Shown: piece after piece, positions 27,111 through 35,679 of the stretch
Numbering within the stretch: the first letter of the stretch is position 1
Layout of the letters: each line of letters starts with the position of its first letter
NCBI GenBank assembly: GCA_016934955.1
Contig: JAFGRY010000004.1
Span: forward strand, 124,001 to 188,000
Direction of reading: 5' to 3'
Source of the DNA: a bacterium
GTDB taxonomy: Bacteria > Zhuqueibacterota > QNDG01 > JAGLOF01
DNA length: 64,000 nucleotides
Program-made: the position numbers and the translations under genes
Notes under the pieces: model-generated
Told to the model about the DNA's origin: nothing
The model's input: only the letters and a program-made list of their open reading frames with translations
Databases searched by the model: none

Positions 27111-28123
27111 TATCCACCTCCCTGGGCCCGTACTTTTTCCCGGGCCCTTTTAAGCAGGTTTTCGAGATATCGCTTTTTATGCAGCCGGTATATGGGCAGT
27201 TTGAGCTGAAAAGCGGTCCCGGACCGGCCGGGACAGTCACACACTTCCACCGAACCGCCGTGAAGCTGAATAATCTCTTTGACCCAGTAGAGCCCCAGTC
27301 CTGTGCCTTTTACACTGGGTGTATGAGGCGTGCGAATACGGTAGAATTTCGAGAAGATGTCCTTGTGATGTTTTTTGGGTATTCCGATTCCGTTGTCGAT
27401 AAAAACAAGTTTCACGTACCGCGCCGACTGGGAAAGAACGGCCGTGAGGAACGGCTGCCCGGCAGAATATTTGATGGCGTTATCGACCAGATTGTCAAAA
27501 AGTATCTGCATGGATTTTTTTTCTATGACACATTCGGCCGGGGCGCTGCCGCTGATCGATATCTGTTCCGGAGTCAGCCGGCGGTTCGCGCATGCTTCCA
27601 GGATGAGGTCCGGAAGCACCCTGTCGGCCTGGTATACTTCATAGGTGAAATTGAGTTTTTTCTGCTCCAGTCCCGCGATTTCGAGAATGGAATTGATCAG
27701 TCTGTCGAGTCTGCCGGTATCCTTCAGCATCTGCCTGATGAATTCTTCGGCCTTTTCGGGGGGCACATCATTTTCCAGCATCGTCTCCAGAAACAGCTGC
27801 AGCGATGCCAGCGGTGATTTCAGCTCGTGAGTGATGCTGGCGATGAAATTGTCATACATATTCATCAGCCGGAGATTTATGTTGAGATTTCTGAACGTCA
27901 GCGACATGCCGACCGAAACGGCGATGAAAAGAACACACCCGGTGGCAAGCACCAGCCAGTCGCTGTTTCCGCTGCTCAGAGCGGGAACGTTACTGTCAAC
28001 CTGCTGCAGCATCAGATGCCGGGTGATGAAGCGATTGATCCACAACCCGAGCAGGGAGAGCCAGGCAAGCTGGGCGACGATAAACACGATGACATTGTAG
28101 TAAAGTGGTTTGGCTCTGGACAT
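27110..28123 (-). CDS. Membrane sensor histidine kinase
   Basis: A 337-residue kinase. The start at 28123 has AGGAG 8-12 bp upstream, and the frame upstream of it adds 12 unlikely residues. Two membrane helices (about 10-28 and 57-75) enclose a short loop of about 28 residues, too small for a folded ligand domain. Sensing may therefore be within the membrane or by a partner. HisKA has H99 in SITHELKSPLASLQ. The HATPase domain has DNLVDNAIKYS, DNGIGIPKKHH and GTGLGLYWVKEII. The partner is the OmpR-type regulator. Confidence 0.94.
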   Translation of the reverse strand: MSRAKPLYYNVIVFIVAQLAWLSLLGLWINRFITRHLMLQQVDSNVPALSSGNSDWLVLATGCVLFIAVSVGMSLTFRNLNINLRLMNMYDNFIASITHELKSPLASLQLFLETMLENDVPPEKAEEFIRQMLKDTGRLDRLINSILEIAGLEQKKLNFTYEVYQADRVLPDLILEACANRRLTPEQISISGSAPAECVIEKKSMQILFDNLVDNAIKYSAGQPFLTAVLSQSARYVKLVFIDNGIGIPKKHHKDIFSKFYRIRTPHTPSVKGTGLGLYWVKEIIQLHGGSVEVCDCPGRSGTAFQLKLPIYRLHKKRYLENLLKRAREKVRAQGGG

Positions 28124-28297
28124 TGGGTGTGCTCCTCTCAAGACACTCCAGTGTAACATACGGGATAATCGGCAGAGATGAAAGCAGATAGTGCGGTTTT
28201 ACATTTATTTTACAGTACTTCATTGATTTTCTTTGTATTATCTATTGTTTCGCATGAGATACCATGCCATGAACAGGTATAAATGAGGTAGTGACAA

Positions 28298-29401
28298 ATG
28301 AAAACGCTTGCAATGCCCACATTGACGATTGGTAACCTGAATCTCAAAAAACCGATTATTCAGGGAGGTATGGGAGTAGGTATTTCTTTATCAGGCCTTG
28401 CTTCCGCGGTTGCGGATGAGGGCGGTGTCGGTGTCATCGCCGCGGCGGGAATCGGAATGCTCGAGCCGGATTTTCGGGGGGATGTGGCAGCGGCCAATGA
28501 ACGGGCACTGCGCAGGGAAATCAGAGCGGCGAGACAGAAGACCGACGGAATCATCGGCGTGAATATCATGATCGCGCTGTCAGATTACAAAACGCTGCTG
28601 CGCAGCGCCCTCGATGAAGGAGCGGATATGATATTCATGGGAGCCGGCCTGCCCCTGGATATCCCGAACGTGATCGATCCCGGTCAGATCAGAAACGGAT
28701 CCGCGCGTATCATCCCGATCGTGTCATCGGCACGGGCCGCCGGGATCATTCTCAGGTCGTGGAGCAGAAAACAGTGCTTTCCTGCGGCGCTGGTTGTGGA
28801 AGGGCCCATGGCGGGGGGGCACCTGGGATTCAAACGTGAGCAGCTTGGCGATCCTGATTTTTCCCTGCAGAGACTTCTCCCAGCAGTGCTGGAGGTAACC
28901 AGGACCTATGAGCGGGAATTCAGGGTGTCCATCCCGGTAATTGCCGCCGGCGGCATTTATACCGGCGGCGATATAAAAGAGTTCCTGGCGATGGGCGCCG
29001 GCGGGGTCCAGATGGCGACCAGATTCGTCACGACGGAGGAGTGTGACGCGGACATCCGCTTCAAGGAATCGTATATCGCCGCTGAACGCGATGACATGGT
29101 GATTATCGACAGCCCCGTGGGACTCCCCGGACGCGCGGTGAAGAACGGCTTTCTCAGGGATGTGAGTGAAGGCAGGAAGAAACCCTTCACCTGTACCTGG
29201 AAATGCCTGAGAACATGTAATTTCAGAAAGGTCAGCTACTGTATCGCGGGCGCGTTGACCAATGCCAAACTGGGTGATCTCGAGGGCGGGTTCGTATTCG
29301 GAGGCGCCAACGCATTCAAGGCGAAGGCGATCACCAGTGTGAGAGATGTGTTCGAGTCGCTGATGGCCGAGTATACACAGTACGCGGGAGCAGCCGTCTA
29401 G
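28298..29401 (+). CDS. Nitronate monooxygenase (2-nitropropane dioxygenase family)
   Basis: An FMN-dependent TIM-barrel enzyme of 367 residues that oxidises nitronates such as propionate-3-nitronate; FabK enoyl reductases share the fold. Diagnostic stretches are KPIIQGGMGVGISLSGLA, GVIAAAGIG, EGPMAGGHLGF with the active-site His, and VIAAGGIYTGGDI with GAGGVQMATRF. The C-terminal Cys-rich segment TCTWKCLRTCNF is typical of the family. A GAGG sits 8 bp before the ATG. It is a single-gene unit ending in a strong terminator. Confidence 0.92.
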   Translation: MKTLAMPTLTIGNLNLKKPIIQGGMGVGISLSGLASAVADEGGVGVIAAAGIGMLEPDFRGDVAAANERALRREIRAARQKTDGIIGVNIMIALSDYKTLLRSALDEGADMIFMGAGLPLDIPNVIDPGQIRNGSARIIPIVSSARAAGIILRSWSRKQCFPAALVVEGPMAGGHLGFKREQLGDPDFSLQRLLPAVLEVTRTYEREFRVSIPVIAAGGIYTGGDIKEFLAMGAGGVQMATRFVTTEECDADIRFKESYIAAERDDMVIIDSPVGLPGRAVKNGFLRDVSEGRKKPFTCTWKCLRTCNFRKVSYCIAGALTNAKLGDLEGGFVFGGANAFKAKAITSVRDVFESLMAEYTQYAGAAV

Positions 29402-29430
29402 CAAGAAACAAACGCAGAGCAGGCAGTATC

Positions 29431-29470
29431 AAAGGACCATGGTCCCGATCCCGGGGCCATGGTCCTTTTA
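29431..29470 (+). terminator. Rho-independent terminator after the nitronate monooxygenase gene
   Basis: A 16-bp stem pairs 29431-29446 with 29453-29468, with one G-T pair and a 6-nt loop, and runs into TTTTA. Since the stem starts with AAA it could also work in reverse. Confidence 0.85.
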
Positions 29471-29482
29471 TGTTAAATGAAG

Positions 29483-29509
29483 AATATTTTATGTGAAACA
29501 TAAAATATT
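29483..29509. promoter_or_regulatory. 11-bp inverted repeat, likely operator of the Xre gene
   Basis: AATATTTTATG (29483-29493) and CATAAAATATT (29499-29509) form a perfect inverted repeat around TGAAA. It ends 2 bp before the -35 box of the next promoter. Its position suggests autoregulation by the Xre protein. It has no GC-rich stem and is not a terminator. Confidence 0.6.
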
Positions 29510-29511
29510 TC

Positions 29512-29540
29512 TTGACGTATTTAAAAAAGGTTCATATATT
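29512..29540 (+). promoter_or_regulatory. Sigma-70-type promoter for the Xre-membrane protein operon
   Basis: TTGACG (29512-29517) and TATATT (29535-29540) are 17 bp apart. Transcription from about 29547 rules out the in-frame ATG at 29493 as a start and supports the ATG at 29571. Confidence 0.75.
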
Positions 29541-29570
29541 GGCGTATCATCCACAACTGTGAGAAAAATC

Positions 29571-29789
29571 ATGTCAATTGAAGTCACACTCGATCTCGTC
29601 ATGGTGCAGCGAAAAATGTCGCTTACCGAACTGTCGGAGCGTATCGGTATCTCCATGACGAACCTCTCCCTGCTGAAGCAGGGGAAGGTAAAGGGTGTTC
29701 GCTTTTCTACCCTGGAAGCGATCTGTCGGGAACTGGAGTGTCAGCCCGGCGATATCATGCACTATACACCCGATCAGACTCGTTTATAA
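29571..29789 (+). CDS. Small Xre-family transcriptional regulator
   Basis: A 72-residue helix-turn-helix protein of the Cro/C1 type (HTH_26). The characteristic sequence runs VMVQRKMSLTELSERIGIS, then NLSLLKQGKVKGVRFSTLEAICRELECQPGDI. The whole protein is the DNA-binding domain. The start is set by the promoter at 29512-29540. Such regulators typically sit next to a small DUF2975-type membrane protein, as here (26 bp gap). The inverted repeat at 29483-29509 is its likely binding site. Confidence 0.9.
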   Translation: MSIEVTLDLVMVQRKMSLTELSERIGISMTNLSLLKQGKVKGVRFSTLEAICRELECQPGDIMHYTPDQTRL

Positions 29790-29815
29790 CCATCTCATTT
29801 CAGGAGGGTTGTACT

Positions 29816-30394
29816 ATGGATAAAACACACTTGAAAGTTACCGGCTGGCTGGTCTTCACCCGTATTGCCATCAGCTTTTCGGTTCTCATATTCATGATCA
29901 TTCTACAGATTACTCGCCACTACGGTCCTGTCTGGCTCTTATTCAGGACAGTTGTATCACTGGGATTAGCTCTCCTCTATGTCTATATACTCTATTCATT
30001 CCGCCGCTTGCTGCACGAACAGTACAATTTCCACGGTGCTGACACGGTGATTGCCGTGTTTGCCTGGCTTTCACTGGCAGGGGAAGTGCTCGATAAAGGC
30101 AGCGAATTGGTCGCGCTTCTGAATCCTGAGATAAAATGGTACATGGCAGGTCTGCGCGTTCTTGTCATCATTATCCCGATCGGAATAATCATGATCATGT
30201 ACGGGCTGAGAATGCTGAAAATGGGGGATGCTGTCTCCCATATCCTGAAGCTGTACAGCTATTCGCTGGTGGGAACCGGTATCTGCATGGTATCGGTGAT
30301 CCTGCTGCCCTTTGCGCTCATTCTCGGTCTGGTAATGGACATCCTTCTGGGAATGATCTTTTTTTCGGCGGCGGATGACGCGGAATTCGTTTGA
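29816..30394 (+). CDS. Multi-pass membrane protein, DUF2975-like
   Basis: A 192-residue integral membrane protein with about five helices: near residues 8-30, 38-60, 73-90, 112-132 and 148-180. The start at 29816 follows AGGAGGG by 7 bp. It has no catalytic motif. The DUF2975 assignment is inferred mainly from pairing with the HTH_26 regulator and from size and topology, not from a clear sequence signature. The function of that family is unknown. Confidence 0.65.
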   Translation: MDKTHLKVTGWLVFTRIAISFSVLIFMIILQITRHYGPVWLLFRTVVSLGLALLYVYILYSFRRLLHEQYNFHGADTVIAVFAWLSLAGEVLDKGSELVALLNPEIKWYMAGLRVLVIIIPIGIIMIMYGLRMLKMGDAVSHILKLYSYSLVGTGICMVSVILLPFALILGLVMDILLGMIFFSAADDAEFV

Positions 30395-30431
30395 GATGCC
30401 TCCTGTTTTCAATATAAAGGTGAGTGTTACG

Positions 30432-31940
30432 ATGAAAACGACATACGCAATAGCAGCTGCAGTACTGGTTGTAATGCTGCATTCATGCCGGAGTTCGGGA
30501 GAAGCATGCAGCAGCGATTCGTCACTGTCCGGCCGTGATATCACCGGCTGCTGGCGGGGCGGCCGTATCGATTTCCTGCCGGGTCGGTATGAAGAAGCGC
30601 GCCTCATCACCCGCAAACCGGACGGGTCTCTGGCCCAGACGTTTATTATGGAACTGGATCCGGGCTGCCGGGTATGGGATTACGACATTCCCGTCACGGG
30701 TACCTCTTCCGGATTCTCCTGGCTTGCCCATACAGCAACACTTAATACAGCCGGTGATACCTTGACCGCGGTCAAGGAGTGGAAGGGTGAGCGGAGTCTC
30801 TGGCGCTTTGTCCGTGACAATTCCCTGGACTCGCTTGTATGTGCGCTGCGGGCAGACACCGGCGCATCCTATACGTACACAATGCCCCGATATCTGCATG
30901 ACGGCTGGCCGTGCGCGGAACCGGAGGACGAGGGTTTCGACCGGGAGAAGCTCGTTCATTGGATGGAATCCATCGCGGCCGGCAAACACGGGGATATTCA
31001 CAGTGTCCTCATCGCCAGGAACGGCAGGCTGATCCTGGAAGAATACTTTTCCACCAGCGGCAAGCGGTTCGGCGAATGTCATAAGGAGTATTTCCGGGCG
31101 AAACCGCATCGTCTGGCATCGGTCACAAAAGGAATCCTCTCGCTCGTGACCGGCATTGCCGTGGACCAGGGGAAGATACCTGACACGAATGAGCGCATCT
31201 GGCCTTATTTAAAAGAATACGCGGCATGTATGACTCCTGAAAAAAAGGACATAACCATCGATAACCTGCTGACAATGACAGCGGGGCTTGACTGGAATCA
31301 GACCCGGTACTCATTTTGGGATCCCCGCAATCATGCCGGACAGATGTTCAGCAGTGATGATGTGCCCCGGCACATTCTCAGCCTGCCGCTGACCGGTGAA
31401 CCCGGTAAAACATACTGCTACTCAAATGGTGTGCCGGTGGTGCTGGCCGCGTTGATCGAACAAGCCGTGGGGATGGAAACGGATACCTTCACTGAAGCGG
31501 TTCTGTTTCATCCCCTGGGGATCATGGAATATCAGTGGACGCGATATCCCGACGGCAGCCTGGAGGCGGACGGCGGCCTTGCCCTGCGCAGCCGGGACCT
31601 GGCTAAAATCGGTCAGCTTCTCCTGCAAAAAGGGGAGTGGGACGGAAAACGGGTCATCTCGGGGGCCTGGCTCGAGCAGGCGATGCGGAGACGGATCGGG
31701 CTGAGAAAGACGCTCCTGCCCTGGACCTACGGGTATTACTGGATGCAGACCGATATTCCCATGGGTGACAGAAGTGTTCCTGCCTGGTTCGTGCCGGGTA
31801 GCGGCGGGCAGATGCTGGCGGTGTTTCCGGAATATGAGATGGTAGTCGTGTTTACCGCCGCCAATGAGCAGTGGGAGACGAAGAATGCCTGTTTCAGTAT
31901 GATCCACCGGTATGTTTTACCGGCACTGTCGGAAGAATGA
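30432..31940 (+). CDS. Serine beta-lactamase-family lipoprotein (class C fold)
   Basis: A 502-residue exported protein. I start it at 30432, which gives a clean lipoprotein signal (VVMLHSC). Residues about 30-165 form an extra beta-rich domain, and the beta-lactamase/DD-peptidase-like fold follows. Catalytic SVTK is at 230-233, YSN lies in KTYCYSNGVPV, and the last motif is the GSGG of VPGSGGQM in place of KTG/HxG. The family includes esterases, D-aminopeptidases and penicillin-binding proteins, so antibiotic hydrolysis should not be assumed. The frame upstream overlaps the membrane protein gene by 20 bp only if the less likely start is used. Confidence 0.85.
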   Translation: MKTTYAIAAAVLVVMLHSCRSSGEACSSDSSLSGRDITGCWRGGRIDFLPGRYEEARLITRKPDGSLAQTFIMELDPGCRVWDYDIPVTGTSSGFSWLAHTATLNTAGDTLTAVKEWKGERSLWRFVRDNSLDSLVCALRADTGASYTYTMPRYLHDGWPCAEPEDEGFDREKLVHWMESIAAGKHGDIHSVLIARNGRLILEEYFSTSGKRFGECHKEYFRAKPHRLASVTKGILSLVTGIAVDQGKIPDTNERIWPYLKEYAACMTPEKKDITIDNLLTMTAGLDWNQTRYSFWDPRNHAGQMFSSDDVPRHILSLPLTGEPGKTYCYSNGVPVVLAALIEQAVGMETDTFTEAVLFHPLGIMEYQWTRYPDGSLEADGGLALRSRDLAKIGQLLLQKGEWDGKRVISGAWLEQAMRRRIGLRKTLLPWTYGYYWMQTDIPMGDRSVPAWFVPGSGGQMLAVFPEYEMVVVFTAANEQWETKNACFSMIHRYVLPALSEE

Positions 31941-31966
31941 TGCCATACGTATCAGGAGCCTGGAAA

Positions 31967-33517
31967 ATGAAAAGAGTCCCGAAAAAATATTCATACCGGC
32001 GAATCATATGGTGTGGCATTATAGTGTATGCAGTATTCAGTGTATTCAGCTGCACCCGTCGGGATGAGCGAACTGAAAAGGTCCGGTTGCCATTGTCCCT
32101 GTCCGCCTTTCCCCGGGCGGGCGTAAACACGATATCCGCTGATGAATTGAGAAAACACGTTGCCTATCTCTCCTCTGACCGTCTCGAGGGCAGATTCTCC
32201 GGCAGTCGCGGCGCCCGTAAAGCCGCCAGTTTCATTGCCGGACTTCTCGGGGATTACGGGCTCACTCCGCTCGCCGGGACCTCTCCCCTGTACTGGCAGC
32301 ATTTTACCATGCACAAGAAACGGCTCGTCGAAAGCAGTATCAGCAGCCGCTATGGCCGCATCGACAACTGGACGGGATTCGGTGAACGGTTCAGTGATTT
32401 TTACGGGGAATCGGATACGGAAATCGTTTTTGCCGGATACGGCAGGGACCAGGAAATTGAAAAGCTGAACCTCGAGGGCAGGATTGCTGCTTTTTTTACG
32501 GGAGAGCCCGGCAATCATGAGGGCGAAGAAGCGCTGGAACAGAGAAAGATCCGTTCCATAAGAAATCACGGCGCGCTGGGCCATATGATGGTGTACCATG
32601 ACGAGCAGGCAGCTGCGCGATACACTGTTTTCAGAAAAGCATTCTACAATGATTATCGCTATTATCTTGATCTGCCTCGGGACAGGGCGGTGCAGGCCGA
32701 GCGGGCTATCACCGTGCTGCCATCGGCCCTGGCCGGCCTGTTCGGTATACGCACAGAGACACTGCTGGAAACGGTCCGGGAAATGGACAGGGGCGAAGAA
32801 GCCGCCGGCCGTTTCCATGTCCCGATCCGGATGAAGACCGTGTACACAAATGCGGAATCCGTAGCCGGGGCCAATGTTGCCGGGTATTTCCCGGGAAGGG
32901 GGGGTACCGGGAAATGGATCGTCCTCTCCGCCCATTACGACCACCTGGGGACCCACCGGGGCCGGGTATACAACGGGGCGGATGACAACGCCTCGGGTGT
33001 TGCCGCGCTCCTGGAAATCGCCGAATCTCTTTCATCTGCAGTGAAGGCCGGGTGGGAGCCGCGCCACAATATTCTTTTTCTCTTTACCGACGCGGAAGAG
33101 ATCGGGGCGAACGGTTCCCGGTACTTCCTGGTATCGGGCGTTATTCCCCGTGACGACATGATTATCGATGTCAACGTCGATGCCATCGGCAGAACAGATG
33201 CCTCTCATTCCGCGCTGCGGAACTATGTATATCTTTATCGATCGTCGGGGATGCCGGCTGCCCTCTCTTCAGCAATTACCAGCACAATTCAAACGCAGGG
33301 TGATGCCGTGAATAGTATCGCTGCGCAGGAACCCCCGGGATCGGATAATTTCGTGTTCGAGATGAGCGGCATTCCGGCGGCCGCGTTTACCACCGGACGC
33401 AGCAGCGATTACCATCAGCCGTCCGATACCGCCGATAAATGTGATTATCCTAACATTCAGCGCATATCCGCATTTGTCTATGCTTTGGTATGGAACCTCG
33501 CCGAATCCGTACTGTGA
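31967..33517 (+). CDS. M28-family metallopeptidase lipoprotein
   Basis: A 516-residue exported zinc aminopeptidase. The start at 31967 has AGGAG 9 bp upstream and gives a signal ending VFSVFSC, a possible lipobox. A protease-associated-type domain (about 100-240) is inserted before the catalytic core. The core shows the M28 ligands: HYDHLG, ADDNASGVAALLEIAE, DAEEIGANGS, and a final histidine in SSDYHQPSD. The aminopeptidase would act on peptides in the periplasm or outside the cell. It lies 26 bp after the beta-lactamase-family gene, so the two are likely co-expressed. Confidence 0.92.
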   Translation: MKRVPKKYSYRRIIWCGIIVYAVFSVFSCTRRDERTEKVRLPLSLSAFPRAGVNTISADELRKHVAYLSSDRLEGRFSGSRGARKAASFIAGLLGDYGLTPLAGTSPLYWQHFTMHKKRLVESSISSRYGRIDNWTGFGERFSDFYGESDTEIVFAGYGRDQEIEKLNLEGRIAAFFTGEPGNHEGEEALEQRKIRSIRNHGALGHMMVYHDEQAAARYTVFRKAFYNDYRYYLDLPRDRAVQAERAITVLPSALAGLFGIRTETLLETVREMDRGEEAAGRFHVPIRMKTVYTNAESVAGANVAGYFPGRGGTGKWIVLSAHYDHLGTHRGRVYNGADDNASGVAALLEIAESLSSAVKAGWEPRHNILFLFTDAEEIGANGSRYFLVSGVIPRDDMIIDVNVDAIGRTDASHSALRNYVYLYRSSGMPAALSSAITSTIQTQGDAVNSIAAQEPPGSDNFVFEMSGIPAAAFTTGRSSDYHQPSDTADKCDYPNIQRISAFVYALVWNLAESVL

Positions 33518-33592
33518 TTCACGATCCAGCTCAATTCCAGTGAAAGTGACCAGCGTTACTCACCTCGCACGGGAATACCCGTAAAAAAAATC

Positions 33593-33621
33593 TTGACATC
33601 TGCGAAACTTTTGTGTATACT
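33593..33621 (+). promoter_or_regulatory. Consensus promoter for the GntR-ABC operon
   Basis: TTGACA (33593-33598) and TATACT (33616-33621) with a 17-bp spacer form one of the best sigma-70 promoters in the window. The GntR ATG is at 33712. Confidence 0.85.
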
Positions 33622-33631
33622 CTACGTAGAC

Positions 33632-33649
33632 ATATACAGTATATACAGT
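33632..33649. promoter_or_regulatory. Tandem ATATACAGT repeat, likely GntR operator
   Basis: Two exact copies of ATATACAGT abut at 33632-33640 and 33641-33649, and the first forms a dyad with GTATAT (ATATAC-A-GTATAT, 33632-33644). They begin about 10 bp downstream of the -10 box, where a bound repressor would block the polymerase. YtrA-type GntR regulators bind TATAC-containing dyads, so autoregulation is likely. Confidence 0.65.
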
Positions 33650-33711
33650 CATAACGGTGAATACGATGCGAACCGCCAATCAGATTGGCTGTCAAGGGAG
33701 CCGGGTAATCA

Positions 33712-34092
33712 ATGAAAATCATTATTTCCAATTCATCGCCTGATCCGATCTATGAACAGGTGGGCAAACAGATCAAGGCCCAGGTCCTTTCCGGGGAGCT
33801 GAAAGAAGGGGATGCGCTGCCATCCATACGGGCCCTGGCAAAGGAGCTGCAGATCAGCGTGATCACCACGAAGCGTGCCTACGATGAGTTGATAAAAGAG
33901 GGATTTGTCGATTCCGTCGGCGGCAAGGGCTGTTTCATCGCCATGCAGAATAAGGAACTTCTGAAAGAAAAGCGGATGAAAACCATTGAGGAAAAACTGG
34001 GTGTGGCAGTCAATGATGCGCAGAAGCTCGGTATTCCGCTTGGGGATTTGAAAGAGATGCTTGACCTGCTATACAGGGAGGAGAGTGAATAA
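33712..34092 (+). CDS. GntR-family regulator, YtrA type
   Basis: A 126-residue protein with an N-terminal winged helix (PIYEQVGKQIKAQVLSGEL, then LPSIRALAKELQISVITTKRAYDEL) and a short helical tail for dimerisation instead of a large ligand domain. This is the YtrA/YhcF group, which controls ABC exporter operons and often responds to cell-wall antibiotics or peptides. It is the first gene of the operon and overlaps the ATPase gene by 1 bp (TAATG). Confidence 0.93.
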   Translation: MKIIISNSSPDPIYEQVGKQIKAQVLSGELKEGDALPSIRALAKELQISVITTKRAYDELIKEGFVDSVGGKGCFIAMQNKELLKEKRMKTIEEKLGVAVNDAQKLGIPLGDLKEMLDLLYREESE

Positions 34093-34967
34093 TGGCCAAT
34101 GTACTGGAAATCAAAAAGCTGCGGAAGACATATCCGGGGTTTATGCTGAAGGATATTTCCTTTTCCCTGCCCGAGGGGTACGTCATGGGGCTGATCGGAC
34201 CGAATGGAGCGGGCAAGACCAGCATCATCAAGCTGATCATGAACCTCATCCACAGCGATGGTGGAGAAATTTCCATATTCGGGATGCACCACGGCAAAGA
34301 CAGCGTCGCGATCAAGGAAAGAATCGGATTCGTTTACGATAATCCTTCCTGGTACACGCATCTCACCCTGAAGCAGATAAAAAATCTTATTGCTCCCTTC
34401 TATCGTTCCTGGGATGAGTCACGCTTTCAAGAGCTGATTACGACATTTGGACTGCCGCTGAAGAAACGTCTCAGTACATTTTCACGGGGCATGGTGATGA
34501 AATCGGCCATTGCTATCGCCCTTTCCCACCATGCTGATTTCATCGTCATGGACGAGCCGACATCGGGGCTGGATCCCGTGTTCCGCAGGGAGCTGCTGGA
34601 TCTGTTCTATGAAATTCTCCAGAGTGAAAAGAAATCGATCCTTTTTTCGACTCATATCACCTCCGATCTGGAAAAAATCGCCGATTTTATCACTTTCATT
34701 CTCGAGGGGACGCTGATTTTCACCGACACGAAAGACAACGTCACGGAGAACTATGCGATCATCAAGGGCGGCCTCTCGCTTGTCGACAATCTGACGGAAG
34801 GGCTATTCAAGGGCATGCGAAAGACAGCGTTCGGATTCGAGGCCCTGACGGACAATGTCAAGGAAGTGAAGAAACGATACGGCCGGGATGTCGTCGTCGA
34901 CAGCGCCAGTCTCGAGGACATCATGTATTTCAGCAAGCTCCGGAGCAGCGATGATACAGCTCATTAA
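34092..34967 (+). CDS. ABC transporter ATP-binding protein
   Basis: A 291-residue nucleotide-binding subunit. Walker A is GPNGAGKT (36-43), the signature is STFSRGM (a weakened LSGGQ, as in YtrB-type exporters), and Walker B is FIVMDEPTSGLDP, followed by an H-loop in STHI. The last 80 residues are a variable C-terminal domain. It is coupled to the GntR gene in front and overlaps the permease behind by 17 bp. Confidence 0.95.
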   Translation: MANVLEIKKLRKTYPGFMLKDISFSLPEGYVMGLIGPNGAGKTSIIKLIMNLIHSDGGEISIFGMHHGKDSVAIKERIGFVYDNPSWYTHLTLKQIKNLIAPFYRSWDESRFQELITTFGLPLKKRLSTFSRGMVMKSAIAIALSHHADFIVMDEPTSGLDPVFRRELLDLFYEILQSEKKSILFSTHITSDLEKIADFITFILEGTLIFTDTKDNVTENYAIIKGGLSLVDNLTEGLFKGMRKTAFGFEALTDNVKEVKKRYGRDVVVDSASLEDIMYFSKLRSSDDTAH

Positions 34968-35670
34968 AAACGATCTCAGTACGGGACGGTATTATCTCAT
35001 TATGGTTTACCTGTATATACTGTTTCTTATCAGTGCCATGATTACGGCTCTGGTCAAAGATACAGGCGGTATGCTGGCCGGAATATTCCTCTTCGTGTTT
35101 ATCGCGGTTAGCGGCGCTTCGGGATTCATTGCACCCCTTGTTGACAGTACGGGAAAGGGAGATGTTTTGAGAGTCAGTCTGCCGGTTCGCAGATACACAC
35201 TTGTTCTCGCCCGGTACATTTCATCTTTTATTGTGGCCGTGGCCGCCTGTATGACCGGCTTCGCTGTTATCTTCACCGCAGTGACCCTGTTCCATATCGA
35301 TGATCCTGTCCTGCACCTATTGCTCTCTGTTCGCGGCATGACAGGATTGACAGCCGCTGTCCTATTGTTGATTTCCTATGGTCTTCCTTTCTGGTTTAAA
35401 TATGCCGAGCTCAATCCCATCTTCAGGGCACTGGTTGCACCGGGCGTGCTCCTGCTGTGCATCCAGGGGGCCGGCCAGCTGAGGGCAGTTCGGAACGGGG
35501 CTCTGCAGCGGATCATGGAACTGTTAACGCTGGTCCAGAACAATGTGCGTGATTGGATATTCGGAATGGGTGTTTCTCATCCGCTCAATACGGTACTTGC
35601 GGTGTTATGCGCGATTGTTCTTCTTTCACTGGGGTCATCCATTGTTTTTTATCGAAAACGTGATATATAA
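34951..35670 (+). CDS. ABC-2-type permease subunit
   Basis: A 239-residue membrane protein with six hydrophobic segments, starting at 34951 within the end of the ATPase gene (CGGAG is upstream). It has an amphipathic cytoplasmic start (MIQLIKNDLSTGRYY) typical of ABC-2 permeases. It presumably pairs with the next gene to form a heterodimeric membrane channel. The exported substrate is unknown. Confidence 0.88.
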   Translation: MIQLIKNDLSTGRYYLIMVYLYILFLISAMITALVKDTGGMLAGIFLFVFIAVSGASGFIAPLVDSTGKGDVLRVSLPVRRYTLVLARYISSFIVAVAACMTGFAVIFTAVTLFHIDDPVLHLLLSVRGMTGLTAAVLLLISYGLPFWFKYAELNPIFRALVAPGVLLLCIQGAGQLRAVRNGALQRIMELLTLVQNNVRDWIFGMGVSHPLNTVLAVLCAIVLLSLGSSIVFYRKRDI

Positions 35671-35679
35671 GGATCAGAG

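Noticed and set aside
29493-29570. Xre gene start at the ATG at 29493
   Set aside because: This ATG lies inside the inverted repeat upstream of the -35 box of the promoter at 29512-29540, so it would not be transcribed from it.
30432-31940. Antibiotic-resistance beta-lactamase
   Set aside because: The third motif is not KTG and the family is dominated by esterases and peptidases; the same applies to the gene at 61725-62927.
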